Assembly (NCBI GenBank): GCA_964017235.1
Contig: OZ024927.1
Location: 28,229,160-28,293,159, forward strand
Length of the DNA stretch: 64,000 nucleotides
Source: Sabellastarte sp. h YS-2021
Taxonomy: Eukaryota; Annelida; Polychaeta; Sabellida; Sabellidae
Reading direction: 5' to 3'
Under the pieces are notes generated by a model. It saw nothing but the letters and a program-made list of their open reading frames with translations. It searched no databases and was not told where the DNA came from. Positions within the stretch are counted from its first letter, which is position 1; every line of letters begins with the position of its first letter. Shown here one piece after another: positions 56,495 to 64,000 of this stretch. The translations under genes were made by a program, and so were the position numbers.

Positions 56495-57242
56495 GCAGTC
56501 GGTGTGTACCTAAAGACAATGCATTGTCTTCATTTTCTCTACAAGCTCTCGTGAATTGTGTGCTATTGATGTGTCTGTCATCGACCCCGCACTTAATTGC
56601 TTCACCTCCCGCGTTTCCATTGTATACACGCTCTCGCCTATGTGTTTGACAATTAACACATCTGGGTGAGCTTTCATCAGGTACAATGACTGAGTTGGGT
56701 TTGGTGTTTTCAAAAGAACACGTCAAGTCGTGATTGCTTTGTTGTACACCTTTACCTGTGATGAAACTTTGGGGTTTAACCATTGTTGTGTTATTTACAC
56801 CTCTGGTGGGGCTATAATCACACTTGTTAATTGAATCAATTGATTGGGAAACACCCCTGTTTTGGAAACAACTTTTGTTTGTGACAACTCTAGTACAATG
56901 CACATATTCACCAACATCATTAGTATTTACTTTGACAGGAACATGTACTTGTTTCCTGTACTTTTTTGTGTAATCCCTCGTACGAGGTTTTGCAAGCAAT
57001 CCTTCTACAGTTTTACGCAATACATTTGAATTATATACAATTCTGGTCCTAATGTCAGAAATATTACTGGTTACACTTGGTTTATTAGTAACCTTGTCAC
57101 TATTAACACTAACTTTCTTCACATCAGGTGTTACTAGAAGTTCAACATGGTTATCAGGGGTATCTTCATAGCTGCACCTGCCATGATTTACTGCAGGGCA
57201 GCCACCAACTCGTTTTTTGGTTGTTTTTTGGCAAAAGTACAT
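56415..57242 (-). CDS. Ngaro second frame, reached from gag by -1 shift
   Basis: A 275-codon open stretch in the -1 frame relative to gag. It overlaps the gag end (57242-57188) and overlaps the RT frame by about 80-100 bp at its own end (stop 56417-56415). It is rich in Asn, Thr, Arg and Cys, and no domain is recognised; a C-x-x-C pair lies in CVNCQTH. No ATG is needed if ribosomes enter by the -1 signal at 57218-57212. Most likely it is the N-terminal extension of the pol polyprotein. To continue into RT a +1 change of frame is needed in the overlap. A run of four A residues at 56462-56459 (coding sense) is a candidate site for an indel or a programmed shift. Confidence 0.6.
   Translation of the reverse strand: MYFCQKTTKKRVGGCPAVNHGRCSYEDTPDNHVELLVTPDVKKVSVNSDKVTNKPSVTSNISDIRTRIVYNSNVLRKTVEGLLAKPRTRDYTKKYRKQVHVPVKVNTNDVGEYVHCTRVVTNKSCFQNRGVSQSIDSINKCDYSPTRGVNNTTMVKPQSFITGKGVQQSNHDLTCSFENTKPNSVIVPDESSPRCVNCQTHRRERVYNGNAGGEAIKCGVDDRHINSTQFTRACRENEDNALSLGTHRLRDTSNSQCWVHKSTKFDAGLQLHAFV
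57171..57218 (-). promoter_or_regulatory. -1 ribosomal frameshift signal (gag to second frame)
   Basis: The heptamer A AAA AAC (57218-57212) is in the X XXY YYZ register of the gag frame (codons AAA AAC). A 9-nt spacer (57211-57203) follows, then a stem: GCTGCCCTGC (57202-57193) pairs with GCAGG-T-GCAGC (57181-57171), 10 pairs with one bulged U. The 11-nt loop AGTAAATCATG contains the gag TAA. A -1 slip here leads straight into the 275-codon open frame. Confidence 0.82.
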
Positions 57243-58414
57243 TCTTTTTCATTATGTGGAAGTTGTCTTCCATTTCGCAAACAGAAGGCACATATGTGAC
57301 GATACAATTTACCTCCATTTTCATGGTCCTTGTTGTGAAAACATAACCCTGTTTGGAAAGATTTACAGTACCATGGTTTTTTGCTTTCACCTCTAGCCCA
57401 ATTTTGTGATTTTTGAAAAGAATGCTTCTGAGCATGAGCTCTCCTCAATCTATCCAACCTATCTGAATCTTCCCATGTTAATCTACCTCTTTCCATCTCG
57501 CACAATATTACTGCATTAGCAGCCTTCGCGTTTGCCCAAGAAAAATCGGTTGCATCCTCCATGAGGTCTGCAAAATATGACAACATTTTTTCACGATTTT
57601 TTTCTGATTTTTCTTCCAGGACATTTTTTATGAAGCCTTGAGCAAATTGTGTCAGGGACAACTGGTCATATGTGACCCGGGTTCGATTCTGACCCCCCAG
57701 AATGACATCATGTGGCCAAGCCACCCTTTTTTCAACCAAGACCTCAACGGACCCCCCCCCCCCCCTTTTTGATTTTAACTTTTCACTTTTACCTTTTGTT
57801 TCAAAATTTTTTTCTGACTCAGCTATTCTATCATCTACCTTCTTTTGGATGCGTTTGTTTGATCTTAGATAAGCTAAGTCGGGGACATCTGAGTCCTCTG
57901 ACGCGGATTCACTTGACGAGTAACAAAACTTCTTGTGTTTACAATGTTTATGTACTTGTTTAGTTTTGGGAAAAGAACTTAACTTATGAGTGTCCTTGGG
58001 TCCTTGTGTCGTTGTTGACGTCTCTGCTACCTTGTTTTCCACCACTTCCAGTTTGGAATTGACGCGTTGAAGTTCCTTCAATATCTGTTCCTGGATGTTC
58101 TGTGTGGTTGACCTCCCAGCATCCTGTGTACTTGCCCTGTGTTCTGTATCACTTGTTTCTGACTGGCTATCGACAGTACTGTCCATTTCTTTAGCACTTG
58201 ACGTGTCAGAATCACTGAACAAAGTGTCACTTTTACTGGTTGACGCCTTGGCAGCATGTACAAGGGACGAACCCTTCTTATTTTTTGTCCTTAGTTTTAC
58301 AGTTTTTTGTCCATTGGTGTTACTGTCCTCTGGTTCACTGAAGACACACTTTTTCCCTGTTGGCGGGAAATGCTTATTTCCACATTTTGAACACAAATAC
58401 TTTGTTTTCCCCAT
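57188..58414 (-). CDS. Ngaro gag-like protein
   Basis: Presumed nucleic-acid binding structural protein, 408 residues from the ATG at 58414. The open frame extends upstream to 58501 without an ATG, so I chose 58414 (MGKTKYLCSKCGNKHF). Near the N-terminus, C-x-x-C...H...C in YLCSKCGNKHFPPTGKKC suggests a zinc knuckle. A Ser/Thr/Asp-rich, acidic and Lys-rich middle follows, with a Gly4 run encoded by 14 G's (57765-57752). Near the C-terminus, a Cys/His cluster (WYCKSFQTGLC, then HICAFCLRNGRQLPHNEKEC) fits the CCCH-type zinc finger typical of Ngaro gag. The sequence CCTTTTTTCAG immediately before the ATG resembles a 3' splice acceptor. The stop TAA is at 57190-57188, inside the loop of the frameshift hairpin. 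Confidence 0.85.
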   Translation of the reverse strand: MGKTKYLCSKCGNKHFPPTGKKCVFSEPEDSNTNGQKTVKLRTKNKKGSSLVHAAKASTSKSDTLFSDSDTSSAKEMDSTVDSQSETSDTEHRASTQDAGRSTTQNIQEQILKELQRVNSKLEVVENKVAETSTTTQGPKDTHKLSSFPKTKQVHKHCKHKKFCYSSSESASEDSDVPDLAYLRSNKRIQKKVDDRIAESEKNFETKGKSEKLKSKRGGGGSVEVLVEKRVAWPHDVILGGQNRTRVTYDQLSLTQFAQGFIKNVLEEKSEKNREKMLSYFADLMEDATDFSWANAKAANAVILCEMERGRLTWEDSDRLDRLRRAHAQKHSFQKSQNWARGESKKPWYCKSFQTGLCFHNKDHENGGKLYRHICAFCLRNGRQLPHNEKECTFAKKQPKNELVAALQ

Positions 58415-58759
58415 TTCTCTGAAAAAAGGTCTCAGTATCTGGCAAAAATATAAAGGAACAGGGCCCTTAGCCCACTGTTTGTTTGACAATCTCGGTCTCA
58501 ATTCGGGCTACCAGCTACAAGGAATAACATAGGTTAGACCGTCCCTTTCAGCGGGGCTGCAGACAGCCCAATCAAGCCTGAGGTTGTCAAACAAATCCAC
58601 AGAATGCCTTTAGCATCCTATGATCATCAGCACAGCTCACAGTCTCTTCTTTGTAAAAACAGTAACATTAAGGTGAAGTTGTATATACGTATAATCTAAG
58701 AAATGTCTGGTTGCAGTAAATTACACTAAAAACAATAATCAAAATATAAGTTTCATGAC
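58415..58759 (-). other. Ngaro 5' leader
   Basis: Between terminal repeat A1 and the gag ATG. No long frame with an ATG. It includes a pyrimidine-rich CCTTTTTTCAG just before the gag start, which could be a leader intron acceptor. No TATA box stands out. Confidence 0.5.
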
Positions 58760-58997
58760 CAGTTAAGAAAAATAGTCCACACTTGTGCACTGGTCAACAT
58801 TTACTTTGAAACTGATGGTTCTGTTTTCAGTAACCAAGCTTCTGACCATAGGTCAACCAATCTCCTATAAGTGGGTCACATCTCCATGGAGATTAGGCGG
58901 TATACACAGGGACTGACCATTTCATATTGAATAAGCACCCAAGGAGGGCTTCAGGGGGCGCAGGACTGACCAACGCAAGGCCCACACCTCACTCAGG
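58760..58997 (-). repeat. Ngaro split direct repeat A1 (238 bp)
   Basis: The 5' terminal repeat in coding sense, matching 52803-53040. Ends CTCACTCAGG on the plus strand, directly next to the resumed host repeat. Confidence 0.95.
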
Positions 58998-59050
58998 AAA
59001 GGCATTTTATATTCTCCCGACCACGGCCTTCGGCCGCAAGTGGGAGATAA
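58998..59050. mobile_element. end of the split TTATCTCCC repeat
   Basis: Contains GACCACGGCCTTCGGCCGCA then GTGGGAGATAA, the same end as the intact copy at 31632-31664. It shows the Ngaro insertion point. Confidence 0.85.
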
Positions 59051-59054
59051 TAAA

Positions 59055-59730
59055 CTAGTTTTCCTTGGACTTTATCGATGATTTAATCATAAAAGAGCCT
59101 CCAAATGAGTAATCCTTCATCCACACATACATAGTTTATTTCCAACTCTGGGTTTCCATTATTGGGCAGTTCCACTTTGACGGATGGTCTGAGAGTAGAT
59201 TGGGAAAGCACTAGGAAAGGAGAAATTCTTGTGGTCTGCTCCAGTACTTGGCCTATTCTGTAACAGAATCACTACCACATGATAAATAAAAATAACGGCC
59301 AATATGCAAGTTTACTCCCAGATGTCCACAGTTATACCCAAATGCAATCAGATATCCGCAAACATGTCCTCTATGGTCTATGAAGGGGTAAGTACCCTCA
59401 AAAACTGCTCCCATTTCACTGAAGTATAAAAGGTATTGTTCCCGAATTGGGATAAATAAGGGGACATCCCTGGCCATCCTGAATCATCCAAGGCTTGTCT
59501 GGCTCGATGAATTCAGATTCGTTCCCAGGATCCAGAGTCCATATTTATATATAGCTGCCCTGGGTCCAGCTTTAGTTTACAAAAGCTTGTACTTGTATGT
59601 AGGTTGTACATTTTAACATTTATTGGTCCTTACTTACCCTCTTATAGGAGCTGGATGGGCCCAAAATGGCAAGATTCATTCAATGCTTCCAGATCATTTA
59701 TACAGTCTTCCAGGATGTGTACAATTACAA
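59055..59730. other. stretch without identified gene
   Basis: Nothing recognised; short open frames only. Confidence 0.5.
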
Positions 59731-59734
59731 AAAC

Positions 59735-59900
59735 AACCCCAAGTTTTTCTTAGTTTTGTGACAATACGAGGTAGTCTGCGGAAGTGGAACTTAGCTCTCT
59801 GACTTGTTCACAAATCTAACCCCAAGTTTTTCTTAGTTTTGTGACAATACGAGGTAGTCTGCGGAAGTGGAACTTAGCTCTCTGACTTGTTCACAAATCT
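59735..59900. repeat. perfect 83-bp tandem duplication
   Basis: 59735-59817 and 59818-59900 read identically, starting AACCCCAAGTTTTTCTTAG and ending TTGTTCACAAATCT. Confidence 0.95.
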
Positions 59901-59944
59901 ATGTTTTTTTAAAGAATGAGCAATCACTTTTTTCAGTTTTTTTT

Positions 59945-60115
59945 TGTCTCCAGACTTTTTGGAATTGTGACACAGTGTGATAAGTATCTGTTTCTTCACT
60001 TAGTTAAGCGGCAAAAGGGCTACGTCAGATGTGTGACCATTCGGTGCACTACTTGTGTCTCTGATGGCTTGGCACTCACGCTTGTTGACCGAAACTCTTT
60101 TCGGCCTTGTTTTTC
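59945..60115 (+). repeat. 5S rRNA-derived SINE-like repeat, copy 2
   Basis: Shares with 45640-45800 the segment TTAGTTAAGCGGCAAAAGGGC (5S-like) and the body TTCGGTGCACTACTTGTG, TCTCTGATGGCTTGGCACTC. The 5S-like GGATGGGTGA segment is partly deleted here. The body ends with a small hairpin (CCGAAACTCTTTTCGG). Confidence 0.6.
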
Positions 60116-60119
60116 GTGT

Positions 60120-61055
60120 CATCAAACTCTCACAAAACGGTGTGTTCAACAGCGTCCATTATGATACAGATACTCCTGTTTAAAAATACCCTCAGAGAAG
60201 AAATCATCCATGTGGAATCAGTTAAACTACACTAATGTCCCCATGAATGGACCTTGTACAAGATCCAGGATTCCATTGATTTTCCAGTCTCATATTCTTA
60301 ATTGCAAAGATAATATTTACCAGGACTACCATCCTAAGTTTGCCTCTTTTAAACAACAGCTAAGTACCTGTACCTGCAGAAACATGGATATTTGAGCTCA
60401 GCGAGAACTTTATTATTCAACAATTTGGGAATGATTCATGACACATTATTTTGTGGGTTGTCTCAGTTTTATTCTAACATGAATACCAAGTGTCACTTCC
60501 CTGTGGACTTACTGGGCAACATTTGGTTCTTTGCGTTAATACTTGAGTTGAATATTTTATGGTAATACAGTAATTGTCATCATTTGTTGCCAACATGAGA
60601 ATTTTCACACTTGTGACTACATTTGAGCTACTGACACATGTCATTCTTGATAGAGCACAAGTGTACTAGCCTTTCCAGAGGATACAATAAAGAAGTGCCC
60701 GAGGGATCCAGAATCAGATATTGAGTTAAAATCCCTAAAATATTCTGGATCCCAATGTGGATAGTCTTGGAGGATCCAATATATGTTTTTTTATAGTTAT
60801 GGCCAATAAACGCATGCAGCCTCATTTTCATCCTACCAAAATGTGAGATTTCATTTCTTTCATGACCCCCAGAAAACTGGTGTGTATTTAAACAAATACA
60901 TCACTAATGCGTAATAAATTTAACCTTATTCATAAGACATCATCAACAAATTGTTTGGTGTAACCTTCTAGCATTGTACACTGGATGCACAGATCCACAA
61001 ACCGTGTGGTCATTGTATCCATTGGATCACTTGGGTTGTTCAAATGAAAAACTGT
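60120..61055. other. stretch without identified gene
   Basis: No coding sequence or known repeat recognised. Confidence 0.5.
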
Positions 61056-61059
61056 CACG

Positions 61060-61225
61060 GCTTTACCTCAAGTGGGAAAGCTAGTAGTTGGTTGCCATTG
61101 GTCGGCAGTTTACAGTACAGAACCTTGACCAACTGTATGTTTCTGGTTTCCTCTGCCCTTCCAACTACCCATTTTGATATGACCTGTACAGTGTTGAAAG
61201 CGACATAAAACCCCAAATAAAGGAA
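61060..61225 (+). repeat. tRNA-derived SINE, headless copy
   Basis: Contains CTCAAGTGGGAAAGCTAGTAG, GGTCGGCAGTTTACAGTACA, GAACCTTGACCAACTGTATG and the end GTTGAAAGCGACATAAAACC, then CCAAATAAA: the body and tail of the SINE at 28433-28680. The tRNA-like head is not recognisable. Confidence 0.8.
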
Positions 61226-61387
61226 AAACTGTAGTTTCACTTTGTCCTCTTAAGTAATCATATGAATCAAAGGAAGAGCAAGGCTATGTGTACGTTTGTG
61301 TATGTGTTGGCAGTCTGAAAATATTGACAAGTATCTCAAATGTGAGTGATGTGATCGTGAATATAGTCACAAACTCTGGACACTTGA

Positions 61388-61520
61388 ACAGAGTTGGGTG
61401 CATATGATGCAAGATGACATGTCGAGCACGTGTCATGGACATATGAACATATGCCAACTGCAAGATGACATGTCGAGCACGTGTCATGGACATATGAACA
61501 CATGAACATATGCCAACTGA
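61388..61520. repeat. about 52-61 bp tandem duplication with hairpin core
   Basis: GATGACATGTCGAGCACGTG, then TCATGGACATATGAACA and CATATGCCAACTG, occurs twice. The core ATGACA...TGTCAT can fold as a hairpin. The second copy has an extra CATGAACA. Confidence 0.88.
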
Positions 61521-61949
61521 AGTCATGTCAGGAATTCAGTGAAAGTGGATGTAGAGTATATGTGGTTGTTAATATTGTCACCTGATGTGTAACTTATTGT
61601 GACCCATAATTTTCTAATAAATGGCAAATACATGACACAGTGCAGGAATAATGGTAATAATATTTTCACCAGTATCTATCTGGTTTTAAAGATATCTGTT
61701 TGCAGGATTTCTCAACAACTGACGTCACAATTTTTACAAATTTGAGAGACAATGTAGTTTGTTCTCGGGAAGAGCTGTTGAGTTGATAAATTGTTGTTCC
61801 TGATTAACATTAAAATTATAGAAAAACTTTTTTGTGCGTAAACATAATGGCAAATATCACCCCTTTTCATGAGATAAAATGCATCTTTTTCAGAATTCTT
61901 CAGTTTTCACAATTATGATTTCTCTAATCCCTTTCCAGGGACCTCTATA

Positions 61950-62300
61950 ACGGGCTGTTAATGTAGATGTTGGACCCCAACTTTGTAGCCAGCCCATCCT
62001 AAGAGGGGCTATAGGCCAACTTAAGATCCTAAGTTGGGCTATAACCCATCTTAAGATGTGCTTACTCCTAATTTGGGCTCCACGATAGACATAAATGACC
62101 TTTTTCTTCAAATATTGCCCATTTCTCTAAATACGAGTTATCCATTTTATGGTGGACAATCTTTAAAAATACTAGTTTTATTGTGCACAATCTTAATTTT
62201 AATATTTGTAAGTAGATATATGTAAAGGACGGTGGGCAGACGAAAGGTCAGTGGACAAAATCCTGGTAGACAAAATGTTGGTCATATTTGCAAGGGTAGA
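61950..62300. repeat. two small hairpin and minisatellite patches
   Basis: At 61975-62085, GGGCTATA plus CTTAAGAT words recur, with a CAACTTA...TAAGTTG hairpin (about 62017-62036). At 62225-62300 the word G(G/T)(A)GACAAAATC/G recurs three to four times. Neither has coding content. Confidence 0.6.
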
Positions 62301-62457
62301 CAAAAAATCCAGGATTCATAAAGGACACTTTCTGCTCTGGAAAGCACTAATTAAGCCATAAAAACTTTATCTTTGATAATTCATTAGACAGAGACTAAAT
62401 GGTATATTTAATAAAGAGAGCTACGTCCTACTCGGGCATTTAAAAAGCTATGTAACA

Positions 62458-62730
62458 ACTTATTTTGTATCAACGACTTATTTTGTATTACCTGACTTAT
62501 TTTGTATCAATTTTTGACTTATTTCGTATTACTGACTTATTTTGTAGTAAAATTGCCTTATTTTGTATTACTTGACCGACTTATTTCATACCAACAGCTG
62601 ACTTAATATGCTACAAAACGGTGCGCAGAATTTTGGCCAGATTTCAGGGTGATACAAAATAAGTCGATAATACAAAATAAGCTGCTCTATAGACAACTTG
62701 TTTTGCATCACTGACTTATTTTGTAGTAAT
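62458..62730. repeat. GACTTATTTTGTATTA minisatellite with inverted units
   Basis: About eight forward copies of GACTTATTTTGTAT(C/T)A (62458-62615, spacing 17-25 bp), then two inverted copies (GATACAAAATAAGTC and AATACAAAATAAG, 62651-62681), then two more forward copies (62696-62730). Forward and inverted units could pair over long stems. Confidence 0.88.
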
Positions 62731-62734
62731 TTCA

Positions 62735-64000
62735 ATTTACCTTTTATAGTGGCTTGTCTCCATCAAAGGATGGACTCAAAGGAATTTAATCCTTACTGGG
62801 TTCAATCTTGTAGTCCATTTACCATTCGCCTGATAGTAATTCTTATTTACAGCACTAACATTCAACAGAGATATAGTTAATTAGACTAGTCAGTAGTATA
62901 TTGAAAATTATATCTGCATCTGTAAATGAACTTGAGTTTGGTGTTAAATATTGGACTGGAATATATTTGTGGAAGTATAAATCCCCTTGAGTCAGATAAA
63001 GTTTACATAGAGCTCAGATTTGGTTTATCGATAGTAACACTAGAATAAAAAGGTTAAAATGCTGCAACTGGTTGCAACAAACATGTTGTTTTCCAATAAA
63101 AAATAGCATCAGAGATGGCCAGATCCCACAACCTTGGGAAAATCAATGAACTCAATGAGATTAGATGTTAAAATATACACTTCGTACACTCAAGAAACAT
63201 CTGCCTAAATATTATATTCATGGTCTACATTACAGAGTAAAAGTTATAGGGAGCATTGATGTAAGACTATGAAATTGAACAATATACCTGTCCTCCGGCC
63301 AATGTTCATGTGAAGTATCAACCTTTTAAACACTATAAAGGTCAGCAGTGCTATGACAAGCTCAAAGGTCAACATGTTACACTGCACATTGCTAACCTAT
63401 ACTTCCTAGCCAACCAAGTATCAACATCCTACACCTTACAGGTTGAAAGATTTGGGCGGTATAAGATTTTAAAGATCAAAGTCACTACGGCAAGGTCAAA
63501 TCAAGGTCATACTATGATGCTGCACACCTACACCCCTTAACCAATGTCTCTATCAAGGTTCAACATCCTACCCATTATGGTTTATGAGATACAGCAGGGA
63601 TGAGTTATTACTAAAGCCAGCCTGTCCCCTTAGCCGAGAGACCGCCCAACTGCCCAGCCTGACACCAATACCTGCACAGCGTAAAAGCTACATATGTCCC
63701 AAATACTGTTTTGCAAAATGTCCAATTCTATAGACAACAGGCAAATGGCAATCACATGTCAGCTCAGCATTATTCAATAGAATATAGAGAAGGTGGCAAA
63801 TGTGTTTATCCATTGGCAGCATTAAGAATTTTTTATGTATCAGAAAGAAAACACTGTGTATCATTTTTAATAACCAAAATCTTTGCAATACTAAAATTTC
63901 AGGGATAAATACAATTTTTCCAATTCTTATGTCCTAATTACCATTGTAAGAAGTCCTTGTTCTACAAAATTATCATGAAAATTACATGAAAAGGATGAAA
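62735..64000. other. stretch without identified gene
   Basis: Open frames at 63310-63540 and 63688-63908 lack recognisable motifs. No repeat identified. Confidence 0.45.

Larger units (their letters stand above)
52199..58997 (-). mobile_element. Ngaro-type tyrosine-recombinase retrotransposon, 6.8 kb
   Basis: A DIRS-order retrotransposon whose coding strand is minus. In coding orientation: a terminal repeat (58997-58760), 5' UTR, gag, second frame, RT-RNase H, tyrosine recombinase, then internal repeat 53542-53042, the matching copy of the first repeat (53040-52803), a 103-bp spacer, and the second copy of the internal repeat (52699-52199). This A1-ORFs-B1-A2-B2 split direct repeat layout, and the absence of a methyltransferase-like frame, point to Ngaro rather than DIRS1-like elements. 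The family integrates via a circular intermediate and recombinase, without integrase or target duplication. This copy has likely inactivating changes in RT and recombinase. Confidence 0.92.

Noticed and set aside
57752..57765. Run of 14 C as a frameshift in gag
   Set aside because: It encodes Gly codons in frame and the reading frame stays open on both sides; a length error is possible but not required.
63310..63540. 76-codon plus-strand open frame near the right edge
   Set aside because: No domain; the region has repeated AAGGTCAA-like words typical of the surrounding simple sequence.

Overview
The window is AT-rich eukaryotic DNA in which I can recognise no host gene with confidence. Almost everything identifiable is a transposable element or its relic, or a tandem repeat. 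The mix is a Ty1/copia element, a PIF/Harbinger transposase, an L1/Tx1-type LINE, CR1/L2-type LINE ends, tRNA- and 5S-derived SINE-like repeats, a tyrosine-recombinase retrotransposon of the Ngaro type, and repeats bounded by TTATCTCCC words. This suggests a marine invertebrate, possibly a mollusc or another lophotrochozoan. The species cannot be fixed from sequence alone.

Layout. 1-2433: 3' part of a decayed Ty1/copia element (integrase end, reverse transcriptase, RNase H, 3' LTR). 2684-3371: a 375-bp tandem duplication. 3282-4640: a broken, Q-rich, unassigned plus-strand reading frame, facing a broken PIF/Harbinger transposase at 5215-6110 (minus). 8275-12320 (minus): a decayed L1/Tx1-type LINE, interrupted at 9118-10268 by a 5'-truncated CR1/L2-type LINE on the plus strand. 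14390-15405: minisatellite blocks in opposite orientations around a LINE fragment. 16900-29115: AT-rich DNA with more LINE and SINE pieces, a 150-bp satellite with hairpins (about 20600-20970) and a CpG-rich patch (24140-24260). 30617-31664 and 51160-59050: two copies of a roughly 1.05-kb repeat; the second is split by the Ngaro element. 47700-49570: several tandem repeat arrays, including six covarying hairpins. 59735-62730: short duplications, a 5S-like repeat, a SINE and further minisatellites.

The centrepiece is the Ngaro-type element (52199-58997, minus strand). It has textbook split direct repeats, with copies differing at only about two sites each that I noticed, so it is young. Its order is gag, a 275-residue second frame, reverse transcriptase-RNase H, and tyrosine recombinase. 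At the end of gag there is a canonical -1 ribosomal frameshift signal: slippery heptamer A AAA AAC, a 9-nt spacer and a 10-bp stem whose loop carries the gag stop codon. The copy appears disabled by an Asn in the reverse transcriptase YxDD box and a stop inside the recombinase. The same Asp-to-Asn change occurs in the copia and CR1/L2 reverse transcriptases of this window, three unrelated elements in all.
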